Under the pieces are notes generated by a model. That model saw only the letters and a list, made by a program, of their open reading frames with translations. It did not search any database and was not told the origin of the DNA. From contig NZ_JACJRE010000014.1 of NCBI RefSeq assembly GCF_014697075.1, forward strand, positions 1 through 64,000: a stretch of DNA of 64,000 bases. The letters are read 5' to 3'. Position numbers and translations under genes: made by a program. How positions within the stretch are numbered: the first letter of the stretch is position 1; every line of letters starts with the position of its first letter. The DNA is from Tolypothrix sp. FACHB-123. Lineage in GTDB: Bacteria > Cyanobacteriota > Cyanobacteriia > Cyanobacteriales > Nostocaceae. Below are positions 55,006 through 64,000 of this stretch, one piece after another.

Positions 55006-55133
55006 CCGCACCCTTATAGGGTGAAGGCGGGATTTCGGGATAAGCGAGGGATCTTACCCCTAATTCACCAGCTGTATCCTACGAGTTGCGGGTTTGGTAA
55101 GTTACAGCTATTTTCAGGTAAATAGACCACGCT

Positions 55134-55197
55134 GTAGGGGCACGGCATTGACAATCTTTTGGTACACACAATAATTTTACTGGTGCCGTGCCCCTAC
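55134..55197. repeat. 64-bp element with perfect 14-bp terminal inverted repeats
   Basis: GTAGGGGCACGGCA at 55134-55147 and TGCCGTGCCCCTAC at 55184-55197. Shorter relatives around 8838, 18396 and 37559 share GGGGCA(T/C)GGCA and TGCC(A/G)TGCCCC. Confidence 0.7.
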
Positions 55198-55537
55198 CAC
55201 AGATGTGGTTCAAATAGGTGAAAACTGCTGTAATGATTGGAATATTTTTTCATTTGGAAGTCCCTTAAAGCCTTATTGTCGTCTGTGTTGAAGTTAGTGC
55301 GATCGCCTAACTGGTTTAATTAAATTAAACTGTCTCTCCCATGCCAAGTTTTACTTCGTTGCATCTGAATTCTTCCCGGCAAAATAGATAAATTTTCCAC
55401 TAAACGTTGTTAATGTTTAAGCGTGAAAGCTCTACACTTAAAGAGTCACAAGATACAATATTTGGCATTGCAATAACTGCTTATCTGCTTTACTTTGGAT
55501 TACAGCCTGACGCGCTTTCAATCTTGTGCTTTCGCCT

Positions 55538-58500
55538 ATGTTTACCCCTGCAAATTTACGGCTTCCTGCTGAATTGGCAACGGCGATTATTAACGACCCT
55601 TTGACGATCGCGCCTGATGCTAGTGTAGTCGATGCGATCGCTCTGATGAATGCAGGTAGTACAACAAATAATTGCACAGGTGAAAACAATTTTACATCTA
55701 ACTCGCTGCTATTCCAGGCGCAACACAGTTGTGTACTAGTCTTGGAAAATACAAAGTTAGTAGGTATTGTTACTGCAAAAAATTTGCTGCACTTAACTGG
55801 ATTTGGGCAAAATTTAGCAGAAATAGCGATCGCGGAAGTTATGTCTTCTCCAGTGCAAACTTTGCCAATCACCAACTTTACCGATATCTTTGTTCCCCTC
55901 AGCCTATTTCAGCACTATCTTATTCGTCATTTACCTTTAATTAATGACCAAGGTCAGGTAGTAGGACTACTGACCCATGATAGTTTACGTCAACTGTTGC
56001 GCTTCTTTGACCTCTTGAATTTACTGACAACAGCTGATGTTATGGGTCAAGCTGTTGTGCAAGCATCACCTACGGCAACTATACCTGAATTGTCGCAGTT
56101 AATGACCAATCATGGAGTCAGTTCGGTAGTCATTGTCGATTGTACTGATGCAAAAGTAATTCCCGTTGGCATTGTTACAGAACGGGATATCGTGGATTTA
56201 TTAGGTATAGAGCCTGATTTATCGACATTTACAGCCCAAAGGCTGATGAGTAGAGAAGTAAATGCTGTCGCTGGAGATACTTTTCTTGGGGAAGTATGGC
56301 AATTAATGCAACAGCGACAAATTAATCAGGTAATTGTTACCCGCCATGACGGTGAATTATTAGGCATTGTCACCCAAAGCTTAGTCTTGAGTGTGTTTAA
56401 CCCAGTGACAATTTCTGCTTTGGTAGAGCGGTTAGTCCAAGAGCGTACCTGCAAAATTCAAGAGCAGGTAGCTAGGGAACAATTACTGATGCAAATTGCT
56501 AATCAGATTCGCGCTTCTCTCAATCTCGATGAAGTCTTAGATAATGCGGTAACTGCCTTAAGAGATTTTTTGCAGTGCGATCGCTTGTTAGTTTATCAGT
56601 TCCAACCTGATTGGAATGGCACAATTGTCGCTGAGTCTGTAACTGGAAATTGGCAAGCCTTAAAAGCAGTTAGCATTCACGATCCTTGTTTTCGTCAAGA
56701 AGTAGCAGAGTTATATCGCCAAGGTAAAACCCTGGCCATTGATAACATTTATAACTATGGTTATGCCGCTTGTTACCTTGCTTTATTAGAGCAATATCAA
56801 GTTAAAGCTAACTTGGTAGTACCAATTTTAGTCACAGACAAATTGTGGGGTTTGTTGGTAGGACATCAATGTGCTGACTATCGCCATTGGCAACCAGGAG
56901 AATTAACCTTACTGCATGAGATTTCTGTACAATTAGCGATCGCGATTCAGCAAGCCACAGCTTACCAACAACTACAAGCACAAAATGCTATTCTCGAACG
57001 CATTGCTAAAGCCGAACCATTAACAGAGATTTTGCACGATTTACTGCAAACTATCGAAATGCAGCTAGATAATGTCATATGTACTATCATGCTGCACGAT
57101 GGCAACGGCAAATTAAATTTTGGGATAAGTACCCAATTACCAGCAAGCTACATGCAACAAATGAATGGCGTTTCCATTGGTGAAGGAGTTGGTTCTTGTG
57201 GAACAGCCGCTTTTCGTCGAGAAACTGTGATTGTTGCGGATATTGCTACCGATCCACTTTGGCAAGATTACCGAGATTTAGCTTTAGTACAAGGCTTAAA
57301 AGCTTGCTGGTCATTAGCTATTATTGGTAGTGATGGGCAACTTCTAGGTGTATTTGGCGTTTATTATCAAGAAAATCGCACGCCTGATAGTTGCGAACGC
57401 GAAACTGTTACCCAAGCAGCCAATATTGCTAGTATTGCCATTGAACGCCATTTAGCTACCCAAAGTTTACAGCAATTAAATCAAGAATTAGAAAACCGAG
57501 TTGCCGAGCGCACAGCTGCCTTACAAGCTAGTGAAGAACGTTGGCAATTAGTCCTCAGGGGAACCAATGATGGCATATGGGATTGGGATCTCCAGACAAA
57601 CAAAATTTTCTATTCTCAGCGTTGGAAGCAGATGCGTGGCTTCAGTGACGATGAAATTGCCGATTCCCCAAATGAGTGTTTAAGCCGCATACATCCAGAA
57701 GATTGCGATCGCGTCATGGCTGCTATTGATGACCACTTTGCCAGGAAAACCGAATTTTTTGAAGCAGAGTATCGCACTCAATGTCAAGATGGCAGTTATA
57801 TGTGGGTGCTGGATCGCGGTCAAGCATTGCGCGATGAATCTGGACAAGTCATTCGCATGACCGGTTCAGAAACCGACATCACCCAGCGCAAGTTAGCAGA
57901 AGCAGCACTGCGGGAAAGCCAACGCCGTTATGCTACCTTAGCCGCCGCTGCTCCCGTTGCTATTTTCCGATTTGATGAGCCTTTAAACTGCGTTTATGTT
58001 AACGATCGCTGGAGCCAAATGACTGGTAGACCCAAAGAATCTGCTTTGGGTAAGGGATGGATTGAAGCTTTGCATCCAGAGGATCGAGAGCAACGCCTCG
58101 TTGAATGGACTAAAAACGTTACCCAATCACTTGTTGGCAATCATACGATTGATCAAGGTGAGGGTAGACATTTACGTCCAGATGGCAGTATTAATTGGTT
58201 CTACGTCCAAGTTGCCCCAGAAGTTGATGCTAATGGACAAATCATTGGCTATATTGGCACCTTAACAGATATCACCGCTCGCAAAATTGCCGAGCAAGAA
58301 AATCAACAATTGGAAGAAAGGTTACAGTTTTTACTCTCTGCTAGCCCAGCCGTAATTTTTACCTGTCAACCTGAGGGCGATTATGGTGCTACCTTTATCA
58401 GTGACAATCTCTACAACGTCACAGGCTACACCCCAGCAGAATTCTTAGCTGAATCTCGCTTCTGGATTGATCGCGTTCACCCAGAAGATATACTTAGGTT

Positions 58501-61459
58501 ACTGGCTCAATCTCCATTGTTGTCATCAGGATTGCATATTCATGAATATAGATTCCGCCATCAGCAAGGTCACTATATCTGGTTACGGGCGGAACTGCGT
58601 GTAGTCAGGAATCAGCAAGGAACGCCCATTGAATTTATTGGCTACTTTGCCGATATTAGCGATCGCAAACAAACTGAACTAGCTCTGGAAGAAAGTCAGC
58701 GTTTTATTCAACAAATTGCCGATGCATCACCCAATATGCTCTATCTTTGCGACCTGCAAACACAGAGCAATATTTACGTAAACCGAGAGATTACCTCAAT
58801 TCTCGGCTATAACCCTGAGGCTGTGCAAGCAATGGGAGAGAATATGTTTACCATCTTGTTACACCCCGATGATTTCAGCCAACTACCCAGTCGATTGGCA
58901 AGATTGAACACCGCTGCGGATGGAGAAATCATTGAATTGGAATATCGCATGAGACATGCCGATGGTAATTGGCGCTGGCTTTATAGTCGGGATGCGGTTT
59001 TTTGCCGCGATGAGGAAGGAAAAGTATTACAAATTATTGGTGCAGCCCAGGATATTACCGATCGCAAACTCGCTGAACAGGAAAATCAACTACTCAAAGA
59101 AAGATTGCAATTCTTACTAGCCTCAAGTCCGGCAGTGATTTTTACCTGTAGAACTGAGGAGCCTTATAGTATTACTTTTATCAGCGAGAATAGCGTTGAT
59201 GTAACTGGTTATACTTCAGCAGAGTTCTTCTCCCATTCTAGTTTCTGGCGCGATCGCATTCACCTAGGGGATGTATCGCGTGTACTAGAAGGTATGTCTC
59301 AACTGTTTGAGCAAGGCCATCATACTCATGAATACCGCTTTTTACACACAGCCGGACATTATATTTGGTTGCGTAATGAACTGCGTTTAGTTTGCGATCG
59401 CCAGGGTAACCCTATAGAAATTGTTGGCTACGCTGCTGATATTAGCGATCGCAAACAAGCCGAATTAGCATTGCAAGAAAGTCAGCGTTTTATTCAACAA
59501 ATTGCCGATGCATCGCCCAATATGCTTTATCTTTACGACCTGCAAGCACAGCGTAATCTTTATGGCAATCGGGCAATTACTTCAATTCTCGGTTATAGCG
59601 TTGAAGCTGTTCAGGCAATGGGAAGTAATTTGCTGACAGACTTGTTTCATCCCGATGATTTACCTCGACTAATTGACCAACGAGAACAGATGAAAATGTT
59701 GGCGGATGGGGAAATTATGGAATTTGAATATCGGATGCAACATGCCAATGGCGAATGGCGTTGGCTTTACAGTTGGGATACCATCTTCAGCCGCGATGCT
59801 GATGGCAAAGTCCAGCAAATTATCGGTACAGCTCAGGATATTAGCGATCGCAAACGCTTAGAAGCTTCGCAAAATCGCCTGATTGCCTTACTAGAAGCCT
59901 CAACTGATTACATTCTCATAGCCGATATCACTGGTAATGCCATCTGGAACAATACAGCCCTGAAACTGCTGCGAGGACTGGATGATGCAGAAATTACCCA
60001 GCAAAAACCAAGTGATTACCATCCCCAAAAAGGGGTGGAATTGCTAGAACAGGAAGCTGTACCCATTGCGATCGCTAACGGTAGCTGGCTGGGAGAAAAC
60101 ATCTTATTAGATGCCCAAGGGCAAGAAATTCCCGTTTCTCAACTGCTACTTTCCCATAAATCGCCCCAAGGAGAAGTAGAATTTTTCTCCACCATTATGC
60201 GTGATATCCGCAGCCAAAAAGAATACGAACAGACTTTGGAACGGACAAATGCCGAACTACTTCGCGCTACCCGCCTGAAAGACGAATTTCTTGCTAACAT
60301 GAGCCACGAATTGCGTACCCCCCTCAACGCAGTTCTCGGCATGTCAGAAAGTTTACTAGATATGATATTTGGTCAGTTAAACGACCAACAGCAACAAGCG
60401 ATCGCCACCATTGAACGCAGCGGTCAGCATCTTTTATCTTTAATTAACGATATTTTAGAACTCTCGAAAATTGAAGCCAATAAGTTGGAATTACAAATTA
60501 CGCAAGTTTCCGTGGCACAGCTTTGCAAAACCAGCTTAGACTTTGTTAAACAACAGGCATTCAAAAAACAGATTCATCTCCATCTGAGCTTACCAACATT
60601 CGCCAAAGAAATCGCGGTTGATGAGCGGCGCATCCAGCAAGTATTAATCAACTTATTGTCCAATGCAATTAAATTTACCCCTAATGGTGGTCGGGTGAGT
60701 TTGCATGTGAAGGTGCAAAATTTTGGGGAAGTGGCAGATAATATGACCTGGATTCTCTTTTCTGTCAGTGATACAGGTATTGGCATTGCTCCCGCCGATC
60801 AAGCCAGACTCTTTCAACCCTTTGTGCAAATCGACAGCAGCCTCAACCGCAAATACGAAGGTACTGGACTGGGGTTAGTCCTGGTGAAGCGAATCACCGA
60901 AATGCATGGTGGCTATGTCAGCCTACGTAGCGAACTCGGTCAAGGAAGTTGCTTTACTGTATGCTTGCCTGACTCTGCTTGTCAACTTCAGCCAAGTTCA
61001 ACATTTAGCTTATCGCCATTTCTCGACCTAGCGCCAAACTCAATAGCGATCGCGCCACCAGAAATCATCACTGCACCCACAACCACCAATTCCCCCCTGA
61101 TTCTGTTAGCTGAAGATAACGAAGCTAATATCAACACCATCTCTAGCTACCTAGAAGCCAAAGGCTATCGTGTCCTCATGGCAAAGAATGGCCAAGAAGC
61201 AATCGACCTCACCTATAGCCATCATCCCGACTTAATTATTATGGATATCCAAATGCCGCTTGTGGATGGATTGGTTGCAATTAAACAAATTCGTAAAACT
61301 CAGGAACTAGCCACCATCCCCATCGTAGCCTTAACAGCAATGGCCATGCTTGGCGATCGCGAAAGATGTATCGCCGCTGGCGCTAATGAATATGTGGCTA
61401 AACCAATTAAACTCAAACAACTCACAGCAATGATTGAGCAACTTTTAACTATTAATTGA
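55538..61459 (+). CDS. Giant hybrid histidine kinase: CBS x4, cyanobacteriochrome-like GAF, GAF, PAS x7, HisKA, HATPase, REC
   Basis: 1973 residues from ATG 55538 (a GTG lies 4 codons upstream). Two CBS pairs at about 1-280, a DXCF-type GAF at about 310-465 with Cys C384 (DPCF) and C412 (ACY), 28 residues apart, then a second GAF (about 480-630). A coiled coil (ENRVAERTAALQASEER) leads to seven PAS domains. PAS3-PAS4 and PAS5-PAS6 are a duplicated module, 262 codons apart, with near-identical DNA. HisKA with H1590 (NMSHELRTPL), HATPase (NLLSNAIKFTPNGG, GTGLGLVLVKRI), and C-terminal REC with D1903 (IIMDIQMPLVDG). Expected in the cytoplasm. CBS domains suggest adenylate sensing and the first GAF light sensing, if it binds a bilin. 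Output unknown. Confidence 0.9.
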   Translation: MFTPANLRLPAELATAIINDPLTIAPDASVVDAIALMNAGSTTNNCTGENNFTSNSLLFQAQHSCVLVLENTKLVGIVTAKNLLHLTGFGQNLAEIAIAEVMSSPVQTLPITNFTDIFVPLSLFQHYLIRHLPLINDQGQVVGLLTHDSLRQLLRFFDLLNLLTTADVMGQAVVQASPTATIPELSQLMTNHGVSSVVIVDCTDAKVIPVGIVTERDIVDLLGIEPDLSTFTAQRLMSREVNAVAGDTFLGEVWQLMQQRQINQVIVTRHDGELLGIVTQSLVLSVFNPVTISALVERLVQERTCKIQEQVAREQLLMQIANQIRASLNLDEVLDNAVTALRDFLQCDRLLVYQFQPDWNGTIVAESVTGNWQALKAVSIHDPCFRQEVAELYRQGKTLAIDNIYNYGYAACYLALLEQYQVKANLVVPILVTDKLWGLLVGHQCADYRHWQPGELTLLHEISVQLAIAIQQATAYQQLQAQNAILERIAKAEPLTEILHDLLQTIEMQLDNVICTIMLHDGNGKLNFGISTQLPASYMQQMNGVSIGEGVGSCGTAAFRRETVIVADIATDPLWQDYRDLALVQGLKACWSLAIIGSDGQLLGVFGVYYQENRTPDSCERETVTQAANIASIAIERHLATQSLQQLNQELENRVAERTAALQASEERWQLVLRGTNDGIWDWDLQTNKIFYSQRWKQMRGFSDDEIADSPNECLSRIHPEDCDRVMAAIDDHFARKTEFFEAEYRTQCQDGSYMWVLDRGQALRDESGQVIRMTGSETDITQRKLAEAALRESQRRYATLAAAAPVAIFRFDEPLNCVYVNDRWSQMTGRPKESALGKGWIEALHPEDREQRLVEWTKNVTQSLVGNHTIDQGEGRHLRPDGSINWFYVQVAPEVDANGQIIGYIGTLTDITARKIAEQENQQLEERLQFLLSASPAVIFTCQPEGDYGATFISDNLYNVTGYTPAEFLAESRFWIDRVHPEDILRLLAQSPLLSSGLHIHEYRFRHQQGHYIWLRAELRVVRNQQGTPIEFIGYFADISDRKQTELALEESQRFIQQIADASPNMLYLCDLQTQSNIYVNREITSILGYNPEAVQAMGENMFTILLHPDDFSQLPSRLARLNTAADGEIIELEYRMRHADGNWRWLYSRDAVFCRDEEGKVLQIIGAAQDITDRKLAEQENQLLKERLQFLLASSPAVIFTCRTEEPYSITFISENSVDVTGYTSAEFFSHSSFWRDRIHLGDVSRVLEGMSQLFEQGHHTHEYRFLHTAGHYIWLRNELRLVCDRQGNPIEIVGYAADISDRKQAELALQESQRFIQQIADASPNMLYLYDLQAQRNLYGNRAITSILGYSVEAVQAMGSNLLTDLFHPDDLPRLIDQREQMKMLADGEIMEFEYRMQHANGEWRWLYSWDTIFSRDADGKVQQIIGTAQDISDRKRLEASQNRLIALLEASTDYILIADITGNAIWNNTALKLLRGLDDAEITQQKPSDYHPQKGVELLEQEAVPIAIANGSWLGENILLDAQGQEIPVSQLLLSHKSPQGEVEFFSTIMRDIRSQKEYEQTLERTNAELLRATRLKDEFLANMSHELRTPLNAVLGMSESLLDMIFGQLNDQQQQAIATIERSGQHLLSLINDILELSKIEANKLELQITQVSVAQLCKTSLDFVKQQAFKKQIHLHLSLPTFAKEIAVDERRIQQVLINLLSNAIKFTPNGGRVSLHVKVQNFGEVADNMTWILFSVSDTGIGIAPADQARLFQPFVQIDSSLNRKYEGTGLGLVLVKRITEMHGGYVSLRSELGQGSCFTVCLPDSACQLQPSSTFSLSPFLDLAPNSIAIAPPEIITAPTTTNSPLILLAEDNEANINTISSYLEAKGYRVLMAKNGQEAIDLTYSHHPDLIIMDIQMPLVDGLVAIKQIRKTQELATIPIVALTAMAMLGDRERCIAAGANEYVAKPIKLKQLTAMIEQLLTIN
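58690..60000 (+). repeat. Duplicated PAS-PAS module inside the giant kinase
   Basis: The segment starting GAAAGTCAGCGTTTTATTCA occurs at 58691 and again at 59477, an exact offset of 786 bp (262 codons). Following sequence (IADASPNMLYL, then NREITSILGY or NRAITSILGY, ...GNWRW/GEWRWLYS) remains highly similar, as does the preceding PAS (SPAVIFTC, VTGYTxAEF). It points to a recent in-frame tandem duplication. Confidence 0.85.
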
Positions 61460-61879
61460 CCGAAGAAAGGCAGAGGCTAGTAGGCAGTAGGCAGAAGGGA
61501 GAAATTATATTTTGCCCTCTGCCTAACGCTCCTGCATCATTAACGTACTTCTATTTTCTTAAAGTATTATTCATTCTTAATTGCCGTTTTTCTTATTAAC
61601 TAGCCGTCATGAACTGCGTACAGCAAAACAAATGAAAAATTGATTCATCCCCCTTGCTCCCTGCTCCCTGCTCCCTGCTCGCCTGCTTTTTCAAGTCAGC
61701 TAATCACGAGAAAATCACACAACCAAACATGAAAATCTCTTTCCCCTAGCCCCGACAATCTGTCACCCGATTTTTCAAATTTGTATTAGTAGTCTTGTGA
61801 TGTTTTAAAATAAAAGTAGTTACACCAACTGTTACCAGTTGGCTCGCTTCATCCTTACACCTCGACCGAGCGATCGCTT
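61460..61879. other. Intergenic region before the SirB1-family gene
   Basis: 420 bases, no gene. It carries purine- and pyrimidine-rich short repeats (GGCAGTAGGCAGAAGG at 61482, TGCTCCCTGCTCCCTGCTCC at 61657-61676). A HIP1 octamer stands at 61871-61878, directly before the start of the next gene. Confidence 0.5.
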
Positions 61880-62698
61880 ATGAATTTTTCGTCAGCGCGA
61901 CAATATTTTTATCAGGAGATTCAGCAGCCTGACGAGCATATCAACCTGGTAAAAGCAGCTTTATATATTGCACAGGAAGAATATCCTCACCTCGATCCCG
62001 AAGAATATCTCAACGCCTTCGACACAATGGCAGCAGAACTACAAGAACGCTTGCCGGAAACATCCTACCCCCTGCGGATAATTCAAAGTATCAATCAATA
62101 TTTGTATGCTGACTTAGGATTTACTGGCAATAAAGTAGACTACTACGATCCGCGTAATAGCTTTTTAAATGATGTTATTGACCGCCGATTAGGGATTCCC
62201 ATTACCTTAGCTCTAGTTTATATAGAAATTGCCCGCCAAATTGATTTCCCAATGGTAGGCATAGGAATGCCGGGACATTTCCTCATCCGTCCCGATATTG
62301 CCGAAATGGAAATTTTTGTTGATGCTTTTCATCAAGGTGAAGTTTTATTCGCCCAAGATTGCGAAGAAAGACTCTCACAAATGTTTCAACAACCCGTACA
62401 GCTACAACCAGAATTTTTAGCTCCAGTCAGCAATCGGCAATTTTTAGCCAGAATGCTGACCAACTTAAAATTTATTTATCTGAAAAAACAAGAGCTAGAA
62501 AAAAGCCTAGCTACCGTAGAAAGAATTTTACTATTATTTCCTGGTATCAGTGTAGAACTACGCGATCGCGGCCTGATTTACTATCAACTCGGCCACTACC
62601 CCCAAGCCGCCGACGATCTGCAAACCTACCTCACCAAAGTCCCTGATGCAGAAGACTCCATCGCTATTCGCCGCTTACTAACTGAATTGGGAAGATGA
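61880..62698 (+). CDS. SirB1 (transglutaminase-like) family protein with TPR
   Basis: 272 residues. SirB1 domain about 20-195: ALYIAQEEYPHLDPEEYL, NDVIDRRLGIPITLALVYIEIAR, MVGIGMPGHFLIRP with the conserved G-H. Residues 200-265 hold a TPR (KSLATVERILLLFPGISVELRDRGLIYYQLGHYPQAADDLQTYL). The family is broad and uncharacterised in cyanobacteria, with a transglutaminase-like fold and probably no transglutaminase activity. Start ATG immediately follows a HIP1 sequence; no strong ribosome site. Downstream lies a run of dispersed repeats. Confidence 0.85.
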   Translation: MNFSSARQYFYQEIQQPDEHINLVKAALYIAQEEYPHLDPEEYLNAFDTMAAELQERLPETSYPLRIIQSINQYLYADLGFTGNKVDYYDPRNSFLNDVIDRRLGIPITLALVYIEIARQIDFPMVGIGMPGHFLIRPDIAEMEIFVDAFHQGEVLFAQDCEERLSQMFQQPVQLQPEFLAPVSNRQFLARMLTNLKFIYLKKQELEKSLATVERILLLFPGISVELRDRGLIYYQLGHYPQAADDLQTYLTKVPDAEDSIAIRRLLTELGR

Positions 62699-62735
62699 AA
62701 AAACACAATGACTGATGACTGATGACTGATGACTG

Positions 62736-62966
62736 TACGGGCGGGTTTACAGAGATCCTCAAATATCCATAACGATCTTTCATAAACCCGCCCCTACTAA
62801 CAACTGACAACTGACAAATGTACGGGCGGGTTCACGGATATCTTCGCCGATCAACGATGATCTTTCATAAACCCGCCCCTACTAACAACTGACAACTGAC
62901 AAATGTACGGGCGGGTTCACGGATATCTTCGCCGATTAACGATGATCTAAATAAACCCGCCCCTAC
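62736..62966. repeat. Three tandem copies of the GGGCGGGTTCACGGATATC element
   Basis: Copies at 62736-62797, 62821-62882 and 62906-62966, about 85 bp apart, separated by TAACAACTGACAACTGACAAA linkers. Each has GGGCGGGTT and AACCCGCCC ends. Copies 2 and 3 are more alike (CACGGATATCTTCGCCGAT) than copy 1 (TACAGAGATCCTC). Then 62970-63022 holds seven or so TGACAACTGACAA units. 62699-63021 has no gene. Confidence 0.85.
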
Positions 62967-63021
62967 AAACAACTAATAACTGACAACTGACAACTGACAA
63001 CTGACAACTGACAACTGACAA

Positions 63022-63471
63022 TTAACGATTATCCAATCCTTCCGCCACTCGCTTGAGACGGTAGAGTTGAGCTTGCATATCTTGTTTTGTCCAAGATGCA
63101 GCAAAAGTATTAAAACCCCAACTTACTAAGGGGTTAGGAATATCGAACTCAAAACGGTTTAATAACTTTGTTCCCCCAGAGATGGGTTGACATTCCCAGC
63201 GATCGCGTCCTTGAAAAAATCCTTTAAAACCCCAAACCACTAAACCTGGTTGACGTTCTACAACCACAGTGTTCAATGTCGGTTGAATCACCGGAATTTG
63301 AATAATAAACCGACTTTGGCTACCTACATCTGTACTCCAGACTTTACCCACAGCTTCGCACCGTAAAACTGGATTCAGCCATTGATGCATCAGCCCTAAA
63401 TCAGTAATACAATGCTCTACCACCGTAGCTGGAGCATTAATTTGAATCGATTGTTCCAAAACTTGGGACAT
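63022..63471 (-). CDS. SRPBCC-superfamily protein (polyketide cyclase/START-like)
   Basis: 149 residues: VLEQSIQINAPATVVEHCITDLGLMHQWLNPVLRCEAVG is the typical START-like start, with the helix-grip fold continuing through FIIQIPVIQPTLNTVVVERQPGLVVWGFKGFFQGRDRWECQPI and a C-terminal helix. Such proteins bind hydrophobic ligands. No catalytic residues can be assigned. It stands alone, facing away from the GH13 gene; the 253 bases between (63472-63724) contain no gene. Confidence 0.75.
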   Translation of the reverse strand: MSQVLEQSIQINAPATVVEHCITDLGLMHQWLNPVLRCEAVGKVWSTDVGSQSRFIIQIPVIQPTLNTVVVERQPGLVVWGFKGFFQGRDRWECQPISGGTKLLNRFEFDIPNPLVSWGFNTFAASWTKQDMQAQLYRLKRVAEGLDNR

Positions 63472-63724
63472 TCTACTAGGAAATAAAAACTTAAAGATTT
63501 ACTCTGGATTTATTGTACGGGCAGCGGAAGGAACACATCTTATTGCCCAATGAATTTTTACATAGCCCTTTCCTAAATTGATTGTCCCAGGTTCCAGGTT
63601 AGTTAAGATCTGCTGTGCCCTCTACTTTACTTATAGCTAGCTAAAAACACGCACCGCCATGTAAAATTTGTTTGAGTTAGAGAAAACAATATCACACCAA
63701 ACCTTTAGCTTTTTTAAGAAAATT

Positions 63725-64000
63725 ATGGTGCAAATTCCTTCATCCCCTTCTGAGATTGAAGCTCAAGCTACTAAAGCTGCTGCTGGATTTCATACAGACA
63801 CAGTTGCATCAGAAACAGTTTCAGATTTTGAGTTTCTCTTTACCAGAGCCATAGAATTTCGCCAAGAAACTATTTACTTCATCATTGTAGACCGTTTTTT
63901 TGATGGAGATCCGAGCAACAATGCAGGTGCTCATCCAGAACTTTATGACCCCACAAAACAAAAATGGGGTAAATATTGGGGTGGAGATTTACAAGGAATT
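63725..64000 (+). CDS. Alpha-amylase family (GH13) glycosidase, 5' part
   Basis: 92 codons from ATG 63725 to the window edge without a stop. Residues 1-40 are variable; [21 protein letters not shown] is the first strand and loop of the GH13 barrel (the YFIIVDRF block typical of cyclomaltodextrinase/CGTase-like enzymes), followed by [13 protein letters not shown], the familiar second block. The rest of the enzyme, including catalytic Asp/Glu, lies outside the window. A role in maltodextrin or glycogen breakdown is the usual expectation. Confidence 0.8.
   Translation, partial: MVQIPSSPSEIEAQATKAAAGFHTDTVASETVSDFEFLFTRAIEFRQETIYFIIVDRFFDGDPSNNAGAHPELYDPTKQKWGKYWGGDLQGI

Larger units (their letters stand above)
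54360..55537. other. Intergenic region after hglT with three inverted-repeat elements
   Basis: 1.2 kb with no supported gene. Contains a TAGGTTGGGTT element (54394-54468), a long imperfect hairpin (54936-55005) and a GTAGGGGCACGGCA pair (55134-55147 with 55184-55197). In addition there is a CTTGGCGTCTTCTCTGC repeat near 54720. No terminator with T run was seen directly after hglT. Confidence 0.55.

Noticed and set aside
1-64000. tRNA or rRNA genes
   Set aside because: No cloverleaf with a GGTTCGAATCC-type T arm or rRNA core sequence was noticed on either strand.

Overview
The window comes from the chromosome of a filamentous, heterocyst-forming cyanobacterium of the Nostoc/Anabaena type. Three things show this: the frequent HIP1 octamer GCGATCGC, a near-canonical RpaA response regulator, and the two gene blocks that build the heterocyst glycolipid envelope. 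Gene names follow recognition of protein motifs and remembered gene order in Anabaena sp. PCC 7120; no search was run.

Layout. 1-1600: a 21-bp minisatellite and an IS200/IS605-type Y1 transposase set in a dense field of small hairpins with TGAA/TTCA loops, inside a 129-bp direct repeat. 1602-2561: cysteine synthase (minus). 3673-6812: small hypothetical genes and a luciferase-like oxidoreductase with a coupled small gene. 7462-8754: a fused fatty-acid-hydroxylase/short-chain dehydrogenase. 9338-10081: rpaA (minus). 10770-11495: a PEP-CTERM surface protein. 11771-16472: hetI (phosphopantetheinyl transferase) followed by two sensor kinases. 16580-17368: a TspO-like membrane protein. 17754-18306: an eight-repeat CRISPR array without cas genes. 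18637-35325 (minus): the heterocyst glycolipid polyketide/fatty-acid synthase, read in the order hglE, hglG, hglD, hglC, hglA, hglB. 35561-44678: an accessory stretch with a CHAT-STAND-TPR protein, a second 21-bp minisatellite, a DUF559 endonuclease-like gene and a ParB/degenerate methyltransferase fusion. 45719-54359 (plus): hgdB, hgdC, hgdA, a DUF2141 secreted protein, two GT2 glycosyltransferases and hglT. 55538-61459: a very large CBS-GAF-PAS hybrid kinase whose first GAF looks like a DXCF cyanobacteriochrome. 61880 to the end: a SirB1-family protein, an SRPBCC protein and the start of a GH13 alpha-amylase family gene.

How the genes work together. HetI would load phosphopantetheine onto the carrier domains of HglE and HglB. 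HglE/G/D/C/A would build and partly reduce the long acyl chain in a PUFA-synthase-like way, and HglB would release it reductively as a fatty alcohol. HglT would add the sugar. HgdB and HgdC, a membrane-fusion protein and a permease with no ATPase gene beside them, would help export it, and HgdA would act on the sugar part. The split arrangement (minus hgl block, plus hgd/hglT block) resembles Anabaena, but hetN is not found between hglB and hetI; that interval holds the CRISPR array, the TspO-like gene and two kinases.

Intergenic DNA is rich in dispersed inverted repeats, several families of which recur within this one window.
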